A stretch of DNA of 64,000 bases from Asticcacaulis sp. UBA2476 (GCA_002342035.1 DDPE01000075.1:21118-85117); one strand, 5' to 3'. Counted from the stretch's first letter, positions 33,893 through 43,567 are shown. Program-made: numbers and translations. Notes: a model not told the origin generated them from the letters alone.

Positions 33893-36800
33893 ATGCGCAC
33901 CGGTGTGACGCTTGAGGATAAATACAGGCTGAACGGCGCGTCGGCCTATATGACCGGCGTGCAGGCGCTGGTGAAGCTGCCGTTGATGATTGCGGCGCGC
34001 GACCGTTTGAACGGACTCAATACCGGCGGGTTTATATCGGGCTATCGCGGCTCACCGCTTGGCACCTACGACCTGCAACTTGAACAGGCCAAAGCCTATC
34101 TCGACGCCGCCGATATCGTCGTTCAGCCCGCCGTCAACGAAGATCTGGGGGCTGCGGCCGTATGGGGATCGCAGCATGTGCCGCTGTTTTCAGGCGCCAA
34201 AAAAGACGGTGTGTTTGGTCTGTGGTATGCCAAAAGCCCCGGTGTTGACCGTTCAGGCGACGCGCTCAAACACGCCAACATGGCCGGTACGTCGCGCTAT
34301 GGGGGCGTGGTCGCGCTGGTCGGCGATGATCCGGCGTGCAAGTCGTCATCCCTGCCCAATCAAAGCGATCACGCCCTGATCGATGCCGAAATCCCGATCA
34401 TAGCTCCGTCCAGCGTCGAGGAAATCCTCGACTTTGGTTTGCGGGCGTTAGAGATGTCGCGCTTTGCAGGCTGCTGGGTGGCGCTAAAAACCGTCTCCGA
34501 CCTGATGGATGGCGGGGCCAGCATCACCCTTCCGTCGCTTGAAGGCAGACCTAATTTGCCAGACATAGACCTGCCGCCGGAGGGGCTACATATCCGTGTA
34601 CCTGACCCGCCGCAGGCCAAGGAATTTCGTCACCGCCACTTCCGGCTCCCCGCCGCCGTGGCCTTTGGTCATTTGAATGGCCTAGACCGGATCGCGCTTA
34701 ATGCGCCGCGCGCGCGGCTTGGGATTGTGGCGTCGGGCAAGGTCTTTCATCAGGTGATGGAGGCCCTCAGCCTGCTGGGTCTGGATGCCGCCGCATGCCG
34801 CGACGTCGGTTTGCGGGTGTGGAAGGTCGGCATGGTCTGGCCGCTGGATGGGCAGGCCGCCACCGCCTTCGCTCGTGGGCTTGAGACCGTGCTGGTCATC
34901 GAAGAGCGCCGCGACGTTATTGAGAGCCAACTCCGCAACGCACTCTATCCTTTAACGGCCCGCCCCCGCATCCTTGGCAAAAAAGACGCCGACGGCCACC
35001 CCTTAGTGTCTGAGGTGCTGGAGCTGGAAACGGTTGAGGTCGCGCTCGCCATCGCCCATATCATGCCTGATGGCGCGGTCGCACCAGAGCGGCTTCGCAG
35101 GTTAACGGCCCGCCACCATAGCCGTGAGCAGACGGTGCCGATCCATGTGCGTAAGCCCTATTTCTGCGCCGGTTGTCCCCATTCGCGTTCGACCATGCTG
35201 CCCGAAGGATCGCGCGCTCTGGCCGGGATTGGCTGTCACTACATGGCGACCTTCCTGCCGCGCCGGTCGGAACTTTATACCCATATGGGGGCTGAGGGCA
35301 TTACCTGGATGGGTCAGGCTCCGTTCACCGATGAAGCCCATGTCTTTGCCAATCTGGGCGACGGCACCTATTTCCATTCCGGCATACTGGCCCTGCGTCA
35401 GGCGGTCGCGGCGAACTTAAATATCGCCTACAAAATCCTCTATAATGATGCGGTGGCCATGACCGGCGGACAGGCCGTCGATGGCTATCTGACACCCGCC
35501 CTATTAGCCGCGCAGGTGGCGGCGGAAGGTGTGAAGTGCATCGTCTTTGTCTCACCGGAACCCGACCGCTGGCGCAACGATCCGGCCCTGCCTGCGGGCG
35601 TGACATTTCGGCACCGCGATGACCTGGAGGCCGTGCAGACCGAACTGCGCGCCACCAAGGGCGTGACGGTGCTGCTCTATGATCAGGCCTGCGCCACAGA
35701 AATGCGCCGCCGCCGTAAGCGCGGTCACGCCCCGACCCTGACGCAGCGGGTGTTTATCAATGAGCGGGTGTGCGAAGGCTGCGGCGATTGCTCAGTCAAA
35801 TCGGCCTGCATCGCGGTCGCCCCCAAGGAAACCGAGTTTGGCATCAAGCGTGAGATCGATCAGTCGGCCTGCAATGTCGATACCTCCTGCCTGAACGGCT
35901 TTTGCCCCAGCTTTATGACGCTTGAGGGGGCGCAGGTGAAGCGGTGGCCCGCCGACGCCATGACTGGGATTATTTCTGATTTACCGGAAGTGACGCCGCC
36001 CACACTTACCGGCACCTTCAACCTGCTGATCACCGGTATTGGCGGGCTGGGGGTGACCTCACTGGGGGCTATTCTGGGCATGGCCGCTCATATTGACGGC
36101 TTGCAAGTCACTGCCGTCGATCAGCAAGGTCTGGCGCAACGGGGTGGCGGGGTCGATTCCCACCTGCGCCTCAGCCCGAAAGGCGCGACACCCAATGGCC
36201 CGCGTATTCCGCTCGGTCAGGCTGATGTCGTCATTGCCGCCGACATGGTGCAGGCTCACGCCAAATCGACCCTGCCCCTGATGAATCCCGATAAGACGGT
36301 GGTGGCGCTGAACGCTGACCTGACTTCGACGGCGGATTTTACAGTCGATACCCGCACGCGTTTTGACCGCAACGGCATGACGCGCCGGGTCAGACTGGTC
36401 AGCAAGACCCTGACCGAAATAAAGGCGACCGGACTGGCGCGGCGTTATCTGGGCGATGCGGTCTATGTCAATATGATCCTGCTGGGGGCCGTCTGGCAGG
36501 CCGGTCTGATCCCCCTGTCACGCGCCGCCATTACGCAGGCGATCCGGCTGAACGGGGCGGATGTCGAGGCTAATTTACGTGCCTTTGCTCTGGGGCGGGC
36601 ACATGCCGCCGGACGGGTCACCGAGGCCACGCCCCTGTCGCCCGCGTTTGATCTTGACGCCTTTGTGGCCCGCCGCGTCGTGGATCTGACCGCCTATCAA
36701 AACGCCGCCTATGCTGAGGATTATCTGACGCTGGTGGATCGCGCCAAGGCCACCGGCCATGCCGGTTTCACTGAGGCCGTGGCGCGCAATTTTTATAAGC

Positions 36801-37312
36801 TCAAGGCCTATAAGGACGAATACGAAGTCGCCCGCCTGCATACCGATCCGCAGATGACGGCTCTGCGCGACGCTCAGTTTGAGAACACGACAAAGGTCAG
36901 TGTCTGGCTGGCTCCGCCGCTGTTGGCGCGCAAAGACCCCGTAACCGGTGTGCCGAAAAAAATGCGCTTCGGGCCGTGGATATTCAGCGCCTTTGCCGTG
37001 CTTAAGCGCTTCAAAGCTTTACGCGGCACGCCATTTGATCCGTTCGGTGCAACGCAGGAGCGGCGTCTGGAGCGCCAGATGATCGACGATTACCGTGTAC
37101 TGATCACCCGGCTTTGCGCCGCCTTTACCCCTGCCAAGGCTGACATTTGTGTAGCGCTGGCCCGTCTGCCCGAAGACGTCAGGGGCTTTGGCCACATCAA
37201 GCTTAAATCCATTCAGGACATGCAGTCTCAGCGTGACGCCCTGATGGCGCGCCTGTCCCGCCCGGTTGCCAAGACCGAAATACCTAACCTTAAGGAAGTC
37301 CACCATGTTTGA
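33893..37312 (+). CDS. Indolepyruvate-type 2-oxoacid:ferredoxin oxidoreductase, fused alpha-gamma subunits
   Basis: A 1139-residue fusion. The N-terminal half has the pyrimidine-binding TPP region (FISGYRGSPLGTYDLQLEQA) and, from about 420 on, a CAGCPHSRST motif and the cofactor-binding NLGDGTYFHSGILALRQAV with NDAVAMTGGQ. Iron-sulfur cysteines follow at about 625 (CEGCGDCSVKSACIAV) and in CNVDTSCLNGFCPSF. The gamma domain begins near 710 (LLITGIGGLGVTSLGAILG, then QQGLAQRGGGVDSH). The last 200 residues match the DUF6537 extension of aerobic family members. These enzymes convert 2-oxoacids to acyl-CoA. The downstream dehydrogenase and 3-hydroxyisobutyryl-CoA hydrolase suggest branched-chain oxoacids, not only indolepyruvate, as substrates. 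Confidence 0.92.
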   Translation: MRTGVTLEDKYRLNGASAYMTGVQALVKLPLMIAARDRLNGLNTGGFISGYRGSPLGTYDLQLEQAKAYLDAADIVVQPAVNEDLGAAAVWGSQHVPLFSGAKKDGVFGLWYAKSPGVDRSGDALKHANMAGTSRYGGVVALVGDDPACKSSSLPNQSDHALIDAEIPIIAPSSVEEILDFGLRALEMSRFAGCWVALKTVSDLMDGGASITLPSLEGRPNLPDIDLPPEGLHIRVPDPPQAKEFRHRHFRLPAAVAFGHLNGLDRIALNAPRARLGIVASGKVFHQVMEALSLLGLDAAACRDVGLRVWKVGMVWPLDGQAATAFARGLETVLVIEERRDVIESQLRNALYPLTARPRILGKKDADGHPLVSEVLELETVEVALAIAHIMPDGAVAPERLRRLTARHHSREQTVPIHVRKPYFCAGCPHSRSTMLPEGSRALAGIGCHYMATFLPRRSELYTHMGAEGITWMGQAPFTDEAHVFANLGDGTYFHSGILALRQAVAANLNIAYKILYNDAVAMTGGQAVDGYLTPALLAAQVAAEGVKCIVFVSPEPDRWRNDPALPAGVTFRHRDDLEAVQTELRATKGVTVLLYDQACATEMRRRRKRGHAPTLTQRVFINERVCEGCGDCSVKSACIAVAPKETEFGIKREIDQSACNVDTSCLNGFCPSFMTLEGAQVKRWPADAMTGIISDLPEVTPPTLTGTFNLLITGIGGLGVTSLGAILGMAAHIDGLQVTAVDQQGLAQRGGGVDSHLRLSPKGATPNGPRIPLGQADVVIAADMVQAHAKSTLPLMNPDKTVVALNADLTSTADFTVDTRTRFDRNGMTRRVRLVSKTLTEIKATGLARRYLGDAVYVNMILLGAVWQAGLIPLSRAAITQAIRLNGADVEANLRAFALGRAHAAGRVTEATPLSPAFDLDAFVARRVVDLTAYQNAAYAEDYLTLVDRAKATGHAGFTEAVARNFYKLKAYKDEYEVARLHTDPQMTALRDAQFENTTKVSVWLAPPLLARKDPVTGVPKKMRFGPWIFSAFAVLKRFKALRGTPFDPFGATQERRLERQMIDDYRVLITRLCAAFTPAKADICVALARLPEDVRGFGHIKLKSIQDMQSQRDALMARLSRPVAKTEIPNLKEVHHV

Positions 37313-38378
37313 TCATCCCGATTTCGACCACCACGAAAAGATCCTTGAGGTCGATGATCCGGATACCGGCCTCAAGGCGATTATCGCCATCCATTCGACC
37401 GCCATCGGGCCTGCTGCCGGCGGGTGCCGGTTGTGGACCTATGACAGCTTTGGCGATGCCAGGCGTGATGCGCTGCGGCTATCGCGCGGCATGAGCTATA
37501 AGAACGCCATGGCCGACCTGCCGCTGGGCGGGGGTAAGGCCGTTATTCTGGGGCCGGTTCATTCTGAGGATCGCGCCGCCCTGTTTCGCGCCTTTGGCCG
37601 GGCGGTCGATAGTCTGGGCGGGCAATATATCACCGCCGAAGATGTCGGGGTTGGGGTGGCCGATATGAAGATGGTCGCGACCCAGACGCGCTTTGTGTCG
37701 GGGCTGGCCACGGGCGCCGGCGGAGTCGGCGGTGATCCGTCACCCTTTACCGCGCGCGGGGTCAGGGTCGGTATCGAAGCGGCAGTGCGCGCTCGTTTGG
37801 GCCGCGACAACCTTAATGGGGTGCGCGTGGCGGTGCAGGGGCTGGGCGGCGTCGGCGGCCACCTGTGTCAGGAACTGCATGAGCGTGGGGCGCGGCTGAT
37901 CGTGGCCGATATCAACCCGGATCGCGTGGCCCTGATGCAGTCGCGTTATCAGGCCGATATCGCAAGCGTTGACAGCATATTGGTGCAGGACGCCGATGTC
38001 ATCGCCCCCTGCGCTTTGGGCGGGGCGATCACCGAAGCGGTGGCTGCCCGTTTGAAAGCACCGATTGTCGCAGGCGGTGCCAACAACCAGCTTTTGACGC
38101 CTCAAGCCGGTGAGATCCTGGCCGATCGCGATATTCTGTACGCGCCGGACTATGTCATCAATGGCGGCGGCATCATCATGGTCAGCGGCGAATATCTGGG
38201 CGGCCAGACCTTAGAGGGCGTACTGGCTCAGGTTGATGCCATAGGCCCACGGCTGGAGGGTATTTTTGCAGCAGCCAAACGCGACAGCCGCATGACGCAG
38301 GATATTGCCGACACTCTGGCGCGGGCCAAGCTGATGGCGGCGCGGCAAATAAAGACACGCATCACCGAAACCGTGTAA
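37305..38378 (+). CDS. Leu/Val-type amino-acid dehydrogenase (Glu/Leu/Phe/Val dehydrogenase family)
   Basis: Oxidative deamination of a branched or aromatic amino acid to its 2-oxoacid with NAD+. The 357-residue protein starts at the ATG at 37305, overlapping the oxidoreductase gene by 8 bp; AAGGAAG lies upstream. Key features are the substrate-binding region around MSYKNAMADLPLGGGKAVI, whose lysines are the family's catalytic/substrate ones, GGDPSPFTARGVRVGIEAAV, and the NAD fold VRVAVQGLGGVGGHLCQEL. Leucine and phenylalanine dehydrogenases have the same size. Its product would be the direct substrate of the upstream oxidoreductase, a strong functional pairing. Exact amino-acid preference is open. 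Confidence 0.92.
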   Translation: MFDHPDFDHHEKILEVDDPDTGLKAIIAIHSTAIGPAAGGCRLWTYDSFGDARRDALRLSRGMSYKNAMADLPLGGGKAVILGPVHSEDRAALFRAFGRAVDSLGGQYITAEDVGVGVADMKMVATQTRFVSGLATGAGGVGGDPSPFTARGVRVGIEAAVRARLGRDNLNGVRVAVQGLGGVGGHLCQELHERGARLIVADINPDRVALMQSRYQADIASVDSILVQDADVIAPCALGGAITEAVAARLKAPIVAGGANNQLLTPQAGEILADRDILYAPDYVINGGGIIMVSGEYLGGQTLEGVLAQVDAIGPRLEGIFAAAKRDSRMTQDIADTLARAKLMAARQIKTRITETV

Positions 38379-38387
38379 AACGGTCGC

Positions 38388-39398
38388 ATGACCTCAGATC
38401 TGATGGTTAGCCGAGTGGGTGACGTGGGCCGGATCACGCTGAACCGGCCCAAAGCCCTGCACACCCTGACCCTTGCGATGGTTGAAGCGATGGCGCAGGC
38501 GCTTAGCGGCTGGCGCGATGATCCGTCTGTGGCGCGCATCCTGATCGACCATGCCGAGGGCACGCGCGGGTTTTGCGCCGGGGGTGATATTCGGGCTCTG
38601 GCCGACAGCGTGCGGGGCGATGGCAAGCGTATGGAAGCGTTTTTTGCCGCCGAATACCGGCTGAATGTCCTGATCCATAACTACCCCAAGCCGGTCATCG
38701 CCCTGATGGACGGCGTCGTCATGGGCGGCGGCGTCGGGATTTCGGTTCATGGCGCGCACCGGATCGCGACCAAAAATACCGTCTTTGCCATGCCGGAAAC
38801 GGCGATCGGGCTGTTTACGGATGTGGGCGCGGGCTGGTTTTTGCCGAGATTACCCGGTGAATTGGGTACATGGCTGGCGCTGACCGGGGCGCGCCTGAAG
38901 GGGGCGGATGTGGCCGCTGCCGGTATTGCCACCCACTATGTGGCCGATGCGACAGAGTTTAAGTCGGCCATTCTGGGCGGCGGTGATGTGAGCGGCCACG
39001 CGGAACTTGTGGCTGCCCCCACTTGCGCACCGCACATGGCCGAGATCAACCACGCATTCGCCTGCGATACCGTGCCGGAGATTATCACAGCCCTTGAGGC
39101 CGGTAGCGACTCGGGGCAGGCGCAGGCGCAGATACTCAAAACCCGCTGTCCGGTATCCATGGCGGTGACCCTGAAACATCTGCGGATGGGCCGCGCCATG
39201 ATCCGCTTTGAGGACGTAATGATTCAGGAATACCGGCTGGCGCGCCGCCTGACCCGCCGGCCTGACTTTGCCGAGGGGGTGCGCGCTGTGGTGGTCGACC
39301 GTGACCAAAATCCGCGCTGGTCACCGGCACGCGTGGAGGACGTCGATAACGCGCTGATCACGGAACTCTTCACACCTCTGTCACCTGAGTTGTTCTAA
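38388..39398 (+). CDS. 3-Hydroxyisobutyryl-CoA hydrolase (enoyl-CoA hydratase/isomerase family)
   Basis: The 336-residue crotonase-fold protein is longer than hydratases and fits the HIBCH type. Signatures: RITLNRPKALHTLTLAMVEA, RGFCAGGDIRALADSVRGDG, LMDGVVMGGGVGISVHGAHR, and FAMPETAIGLFTDVGAGWFL, which carries the glutamate and aspartate used in thioester hydrolysis. The C-terminal FEDVMIQEYRLARR segment is also typical. It frees 3-hydroxyisobutyrate in valine catabolism. It follows the amino-acid dehydrogenase by 9 bp, linking this operon to valine breakdown. Confidence 0.9.
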   Translation: MTSDLMVSRVGDVGRITLNRPKALHTLTLAMVEAMAQALSGWRDDPSVARILIDHAEGTRGFCAGGDIRALADSVRGDGKRMEAFFAAEYRLNVLIHNYPKPVIALMDGVVMGGGVGISVHGAHRIATKNTVFAMPETAIGLFTDVGAGWFLPRLPGELGTWLALTGARLKGADVAAAGIATHYVADATEFKSAILGGGDVSGHAELVAAPTCAPHMAEINHAFACDTVPEIITALEAGSDSGQAQAQILKTRCPVSMAVTLKHLRMGRAMIRFEDVMIQEYRLARRLTRRPDFAEGVRAVVVDRDQNPRWSPARVEDVDNALITELFTPLSPELF

Positions 39399-39460
39399 GG
39401 CGATAATACACTTAAGTTGGCAGGCGTAAGAGCGCATCCCGAAAACCGGAGGCCTGCCGT

Positions 39461-39865
39461 ATGATAACCGAACAGACCGCTATCGTTCTTGGCCCCGGTG
39501 AGGGCCGACGCTATCCGCTGGGCCGCATGACCAGCATCTTTAAATCGGATGGTGAAGAAACCTCCGGCCGCTATTCGATCTCGGAATGGTGGCTTGAGCC
39601 CTATACCCGCGGGCCGGGCAAGCACGTCCATAGCGACAACGAAGACATCTTTTACGTCATTGAAGGCCGTGTGGCGTTTTTAGTGGGGGATCAGTGGATT
39701 GACGCCGCCAAAGGGTCGTTCGTGCGCGTGCCCGCCGGCGTGATCCACGATTTTGAAAACCAGTCGCCGGACCGTGCCGGTGTGCTCAATATCTATATTC
39801 CCGGCGGTTTTGAGGATGATATGCCGGGGATAGTTGACTGGTTTCAGAAAAATCCGGTCGATTAA
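39461..39865 (+). CDS. Cupin domain-containing protein
   Basis: A 134-residue single-domain cupin. The two cupin motifs are visible: GKHVHSDNEDIFYVIEGRVA (HxH with Glu spaced for metal binding) and a second GSFVRVPAGVIHDFEN with the distal His. Likely a small metal-dependent dioxygenase, isomerase or sugar-binding protein. It lies 62 bp after the hydrolase gene but shares no metabolic logic with it, and ends just before a bidirectional terminator. Function not assignable from sequence. Confidence 0.82.
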   Translation: MITEQTAIVLGPGEGRRYPLGRMTSIFKSDGEETSGRYSISEWWLEPYTRGPGKHVHSDNEDIFYVIEGRVAFLVGDQWIDAAKGSFVRVPAGVIHDFENQSPDRAGVLNIYIPGGFEDDMPGIVDWFQKNPVD

Positions 39866-39871
39866 GTGCAC

Positions 39872-39903
39872 AAAAAACCCCGGCAGACATGCCGGGGTTT
39901 TTT
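39872..39903. terminator. Bidirectional Rho-independent terminator between convergent genes
   Basis: A perfect stem of 14 bp including the A/T flanks: AAAAAACCCCGGCA (39872-39885), GACA loop, then TGCCGGGGTTTTTT (39890-39903). The A and T tracts let it work in both directions, ending the cupin gene on the plus strand and the outer-membrane receptor on the minus strand. Confidence 0.95.
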
Positions 39904-39911
39904 TAACTTGA

Positions 39912-42278
39912 TTACATCGGCCCGCCACCACCGGGGCCACCGCCCCAGTTGCCGCGCGGCCCACGGGGGCCCTGGGGCATATCCTCTTGCGGCTGGGTGC
40001 CGCGCACCTCGCCAAAGACATAACGCAGGGTCAGATAGGCCACTTGCCCCTGTTGCTTACGCTCGCGGATACCTTCTTGTGTATCGCTGCGGGTATAGGT
40101 CTTGGTATTGGCCGATTCAAAGATATCGGTCACGTTCAGAGACAGGAACAGCTTGTTGCTGAAGCGGTGCGAATAGTTGACATTGGCCGTGGCGAACGGA
40201 TCGGTATAGCTTTCCCGATCAATGCGCTTGCCCTGCACATTGATGTTCACGCCCACGGTGTCCTTGGCGGTCATCTTGTAGTCGGCATTGATCCGTCCAC
40301 TGACGTTAGTGCCGGTGCGTTCATAGGGCACAAGATTGCGGTCAAAGGACTGCACCTCAAAATAGGTGACCGTGCTTGAGGCCCGCATGCGCAGTTTTTC
40401 TGTCAGCTTGCCATCGAACGACATCTCAAGGCCGCCGGATTGCTGCTCACCCAGATTGACGCGGGTACGCAGAAGGACATCAGTACCGACTATTGTACCA
40501 GGTATGTAGTAGCTGACCGGCGCAATAACCTTTGAGTCCTTGCTGTAGAAGGCCTCGACATTATAGCTGTAGCCGCTTTTTTGGTATTCATAACGGACGC
40601 TGAACTTATCGGTTTCCTGTGGTTTCAGGTCGGCATTACCCGCAGAGGCATACTGATCACTGTAATAGACAATGGTCGGGTCAAGCTCCATAGCGCCCGG
40701 ACGGCGGATGCGGCGCGAATAGCCTACGCGCAGACGCTCCGCCTGCGACAATATATAGCTCAGGTTCACACTCGGCGTGACATTGGTGTAGTTGCTTTCG
40801 CCGCCTGTGCCGGTCTTGATCTCGACATCGGTGCGCTCAACTCGCAGGCCGCTGCTGAGGCTCAGCTTATCCGTATAGGCCTTGCTGTAGTTGACATAAA
40901 AGGCGCTGATGGTCTGTACGATATCCGTGATCGTGTCCTGATCCGGAATGGGCGAGGTGCCGCCGGTGCGCTGATTTAAGGTGCGGCTGTAGCTTTTCTG
41001 ATTCTGGATATCGAAACCGGTCGACGCGTCCCCGCCCCACAGCCCGTGGGTATAGTCACCGCTCAGGTTCAACAGCTTTTCTTTGGTGTCGCGGTTGCTG
41101 CGGTCACTGCTGTCGGTGCGTGCGGGCACGGCATAGTTATAGAGGGTCGAGTTTTCGCTCTGGCTGTCGCCGGTATTTTCAGAGTAGCGCAGATTGAACT
41201 TTAAGGTCTCGCCTTCGGTATCGCCCCTGTGGTCAAACCGCAGCGTGCCTTCAACCGTTTCATTGTTGTTTTCACCGCGGCTGATGCGGTTATAATCCTG
41301 CGTCAGGATGTCGTTCACATCATAGATCAGGCTGTGGCTTAAGCCGCTGTTGCTGCCTTCACGGCGCTGATAGCTGACATTACCGGCCAGTGTATCATTG
41401 TCATTGATCTGATAGTTCAGCCCGCCGTTAACCGACATCATATCGCTCAGGCGCGGGTTATAGCTTTCCGTGACCGCACGGGTCGTCTCACCGGTCAGGG
41501 CATTGATGCGCTTACGGTCATCGGTCGATTCATTGGGGCGGCCATCGTGACGAATATTGACGCTTCCGTTCAGGATCAGCTTGGGCGTGATCTGACGGCT
41601 GGCCGAGAAATTGGCGCCGTAACGGTCATCCGAGCCCTTGTTAAGCGTGAGGGTCGGTTTTTGCTGCACAAAGCGGCCGCGCTTCATGACGATATTGATG
41701 ATGCCGCCGGAGCCTTCGGCCGAAAACTGCGCGCCCGGATTGTTCATGACCTCGATGGTATCGATGTCTTCGGACGACAGGGATTGCAAGGTGGCCGCAC
41801 GGTTCTCGCCCTGCAAGGCCGTGGATGGCTTGCCATCGACCAGAATCGTCACACCCGATCCGCGCAGAGTGACATTGCCTTCCGGATCAACGGCCACGCC
41901 CGGCACCTTATTGAGAGTATCGGCGGCCACGCTGACCGGGGTTTCGGCGTCGGTCTTGGGGTCATACACCTGACGGTCGGCGCGGTTTTGCGGGCGCTCG
42001 GCGGCCACGGTCACGGTCGTGGTCGGGCCTTCCTGAGCTTCGGCCTCAACCGGCGTGGTTTTGAGGTCTTCAGGTTTCTTTTCGGTCGCAGGCGGCTGGG
42101 CCTGAGCCGGGGTTGTCGTCTGAACCGGTGTCTGAACGGGCGTTTGGGCCGGTGTCTGAGGTTGCGTTTGCGCCCATACAGGCGCGGCTAACACCAGCGC
42201 CGCCAGAGTGCTAAGCGCCGTGCCGTTCCTCAAAGCACGAAACCGCGAACCAGACAGGAGTAGATTATTATTTTTCAT
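39912..42278 (-). CDS. TonB-dependent outer membrane beta-barrel protein with Pro/Gln/Thr-rich N-terminus
   Basis: The 788-residue protein has a signal peptide (about residues 1-36, ending APVWAQ) and a Pro/Gln/Thr/Ala-rich linker with repeated TPVQT/TPAQT units (about 37-75). A plug domain follows (about 85-215: TLNKVPGVAVDPEGNVTLRG, GVTILVDGKPS, NPGAQFSAEGSGGIINIVMK), then a barrel of the outer-membrane beta-barrel family (FrrB/CarO-like SusC relatives). The last barrel strand ends YLTLRYVFG; a Gly/Pro-rich tail of about 34 residues follows, where most receptors end in Phe. The pectin-type genes alongside (GH43-like, KduD) suggest a glycan substrate; siderophores cannot be excluded. Confidence 0.87.
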   Translation of the reverse strand: MKNNNLLLSGSRFRALRNGTALSTLAALVLAAPVWAQTQPQTPAQTPVQTPVQTTTPAQAQPPATEKKPEDLKTTPVEAEAQEGPTTTVTVAAERPQNRADRQVYDPKTDAETPVSVAADTLNKVPGVAVDPEGNVTLRGSGVTILVDGKPSTALQGENRAATLQSLSSEDIDTIEVMNNPGAQFSAEGSGGIINIVMKRGRFVQQKPTLTLNKGSDDRYGANFSASRQITPKLILNGSVNIRHDGRPNESTDDRKRINALTGETTRAVTESYNPRLSDMMSVNGGLNYQINDNDTLAGNVSYQRREGSNSGLSHSLIYDVNDILTQDYNRISRGENNNETVEGTLRFDHRGDTEGETLKFNLRYSENTGDSQSENSTLYNYAVPARTDSSDRSNRDTKEKLLNLSGDYTHGLWGGDASTGFDIQNQKSYSRTLNQRTGGTSPIPDQDTITDIVQTISAFYVNYSKAYTDKLSLSSGLRVERTDVEIKTGTGGESNYTNVTPSVNLSYILSQAERLRVGYSRRIRRPGAMELDPTIVYYSDQYASAGNADLKPQETDKFSVRYEYQKSGYSYNVEAFYSKDSKVIAPVSYYIPGTIVGTDVLLRTRVNLGEQQSGGLEMSFDGKLTEKLRMRASSTVTYFEVQSFDRNLVPYERTGTNVSGRINADYKMTAKDTVGVNINVQGKRIDRESYTDPFATANVNYSHRFSNKLFLSLNVTDIFESANTKTYTRSDTQEGIRERKQQGQVAYLTLRYVFGEVRGTQPQEDMPQGPRGPRGNWGGGPGGGGPM

Positions 42279-42556
42279 TATTAGGTCTTCTTCGGAAGAG
42301 TGGCATTTGTCGGATTATACGCAAGGCCTGTTAAATTTCCGTCGGATATATGGCAAGGAGTCTTGCGGCCAAAAGATGTTCAGCCCGGATTGCCATTGCG
42401 CAGATGCAAAAATGACGCACTTTATGTCAGGGATGTATGAATCTTTTCTTTAGTGAAAATATATGCGCGAAACCTTTACGCTTTTACGGGGATCACTGCC
42501 TGTGTATGATCTGAATTGATTGTTTAAGACCAATAATAACATAGCGGGAGAAAACC

Positions 42557-43567
42557 ATGCGATCTTTATGTCTGGCCGTGGGGCTGATGTGTGCGGTTGC
42601 ACCCGCCGTGATGGCTCAAGCTGCGACCGAAGCGCCAAAACCGCTCTACCGTGATCCGGTGTTTGACGGCGCGGCGGATGCGTCGATTGTCTATGATGCC
42701 CCCACCAAGCAATGGAAGATGTTCTACACCAACCGGCGGGCGTCGCTGAAATTCCCGGACCCCAAGGACGTGCGCTGGGTGCATGGCACGCCGATCGGCA
42801 TCGCCACCTCAACCGATGGCCTGACATGGCGCTATGGCGGGCAGGCGGCGATTCCCCAAAGCTGCACCGGTGAGACCCTGTGGGCGCCGGAAGTGTTTAA
42901 GGACGGTGACACCTGGCATATGTGGCTGACGGTTGTGCCAGGCGTGTTTGCCAACTGGAACCATCCGCGCCAGATTGTGCACCTGACCAGCTCTGATCTC
43001 AAAACCTGGGACTGCGGCGAAACGCTCGACCTCGGTGACAAGGTCATCGACGCCAGCGTGATCAAGATCGGCGATGGCTACCGGATGTGGTTTAAGGATG
43101 AGCGCAAGGGTTCACGCCTGTTTGCCGCCGATTCCAAAGACCTCAAGACCTGGGTGCGCCAAGAGATTCCGGTGGTCGATGTCGCGTCCGAAGGGCCAAA
43201 GGTGTTTCGCTTTAAGGGCCGCTACTGGATGGTGGGCGATGCGTGGAAGGGCCTGATTGCCTTAAGTTCTGACGATGCGACCCACTGGACGCTGCAACCG
43301 GATCGTCTTCTGGAACAGCCGGGAACGCAACCGACCGATACCAACAAAGGCCAGCACCCGGATATTGTCGTCAACACAGACGACAAAGGCAATGAGCGGG
43401 CCTTTATCTATTACTTCGTCCATCAGCATAATGAACCACAGGCCAAGACCGATCCGTACTGGAACCAGCGGACGGTCATTCAGGTCGCGGAACTGAAATA
43501 TGCGGACGGAAAGCTAAGCGTGGACCGCAACGCGCCGGTCGATGCCACACTTTATCCGCCGAAATAG
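42557..43567 (+). CDS. Secreted GH43-like five-bladed beta-propeller glycosidase
   Basis: The 336-residue protein has a signal peptide (ends PAVMAQA, about residue 22), so it is periplasmic or extracellular. A GH43-type triad can be proposed: Asp41 in AADASIVYD (base), Asp near 166 in IDASVIKIGDGYRMW (pKa modulator), and Glu near 212 in SEGPKVFRFKGRYW (acid). The repeated W-K/T-W-F/Y blades (WKMFYTNRR, WHMWLTVVPG, YRMWFKDERKG) are propeller strands. Likely acts on arabinose-, xylose- or galactose-containing side chains. GGGAG precedes the ATG, and kduD follows 65 bp downstream. Membership in GH43 versus neighbouring clans (GH32, GH117, GH130) is uncertain. Confidence 0.75.
   Translation: MRSLCLAVGLMCAVAPAVMAQAATEAPKPLYRDPVFDGAADASIVYDAPTKQWKMFYTNRRASLKFPDPKDVRWVHGTPIGIATSTDGLTWRYGGQAAIPQSCTGETLWAPEVFKDGDTWHMWLTVVPGVFANWNHPRQIVHLTSSDLKTWDCGETLDLGDKVIDASVIKIGDGYRMWFKDERKGSRLFAADSKDLKTWVRQEIPVVDVASEGPKVFRFKGRYWMVGDAWKGLIALSSDDATHWTLQPDRLLEQPGTQPTDTNKGQHPDIVVNTDDKGNERAFIYYFVHQHNEPQAKTDPYWNQRTVIQVAELKYADGKLSVDRNAPVDATLYPPK

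Noticed and set aside
41547..42191. A 214-codon plus-strand frame with an Arg/Gly-rich end opposite the second receptor
   Set aside because: It mirrors the plug domain and Pro/Gln/Thr linker of the receptor; the composition is a by-product.
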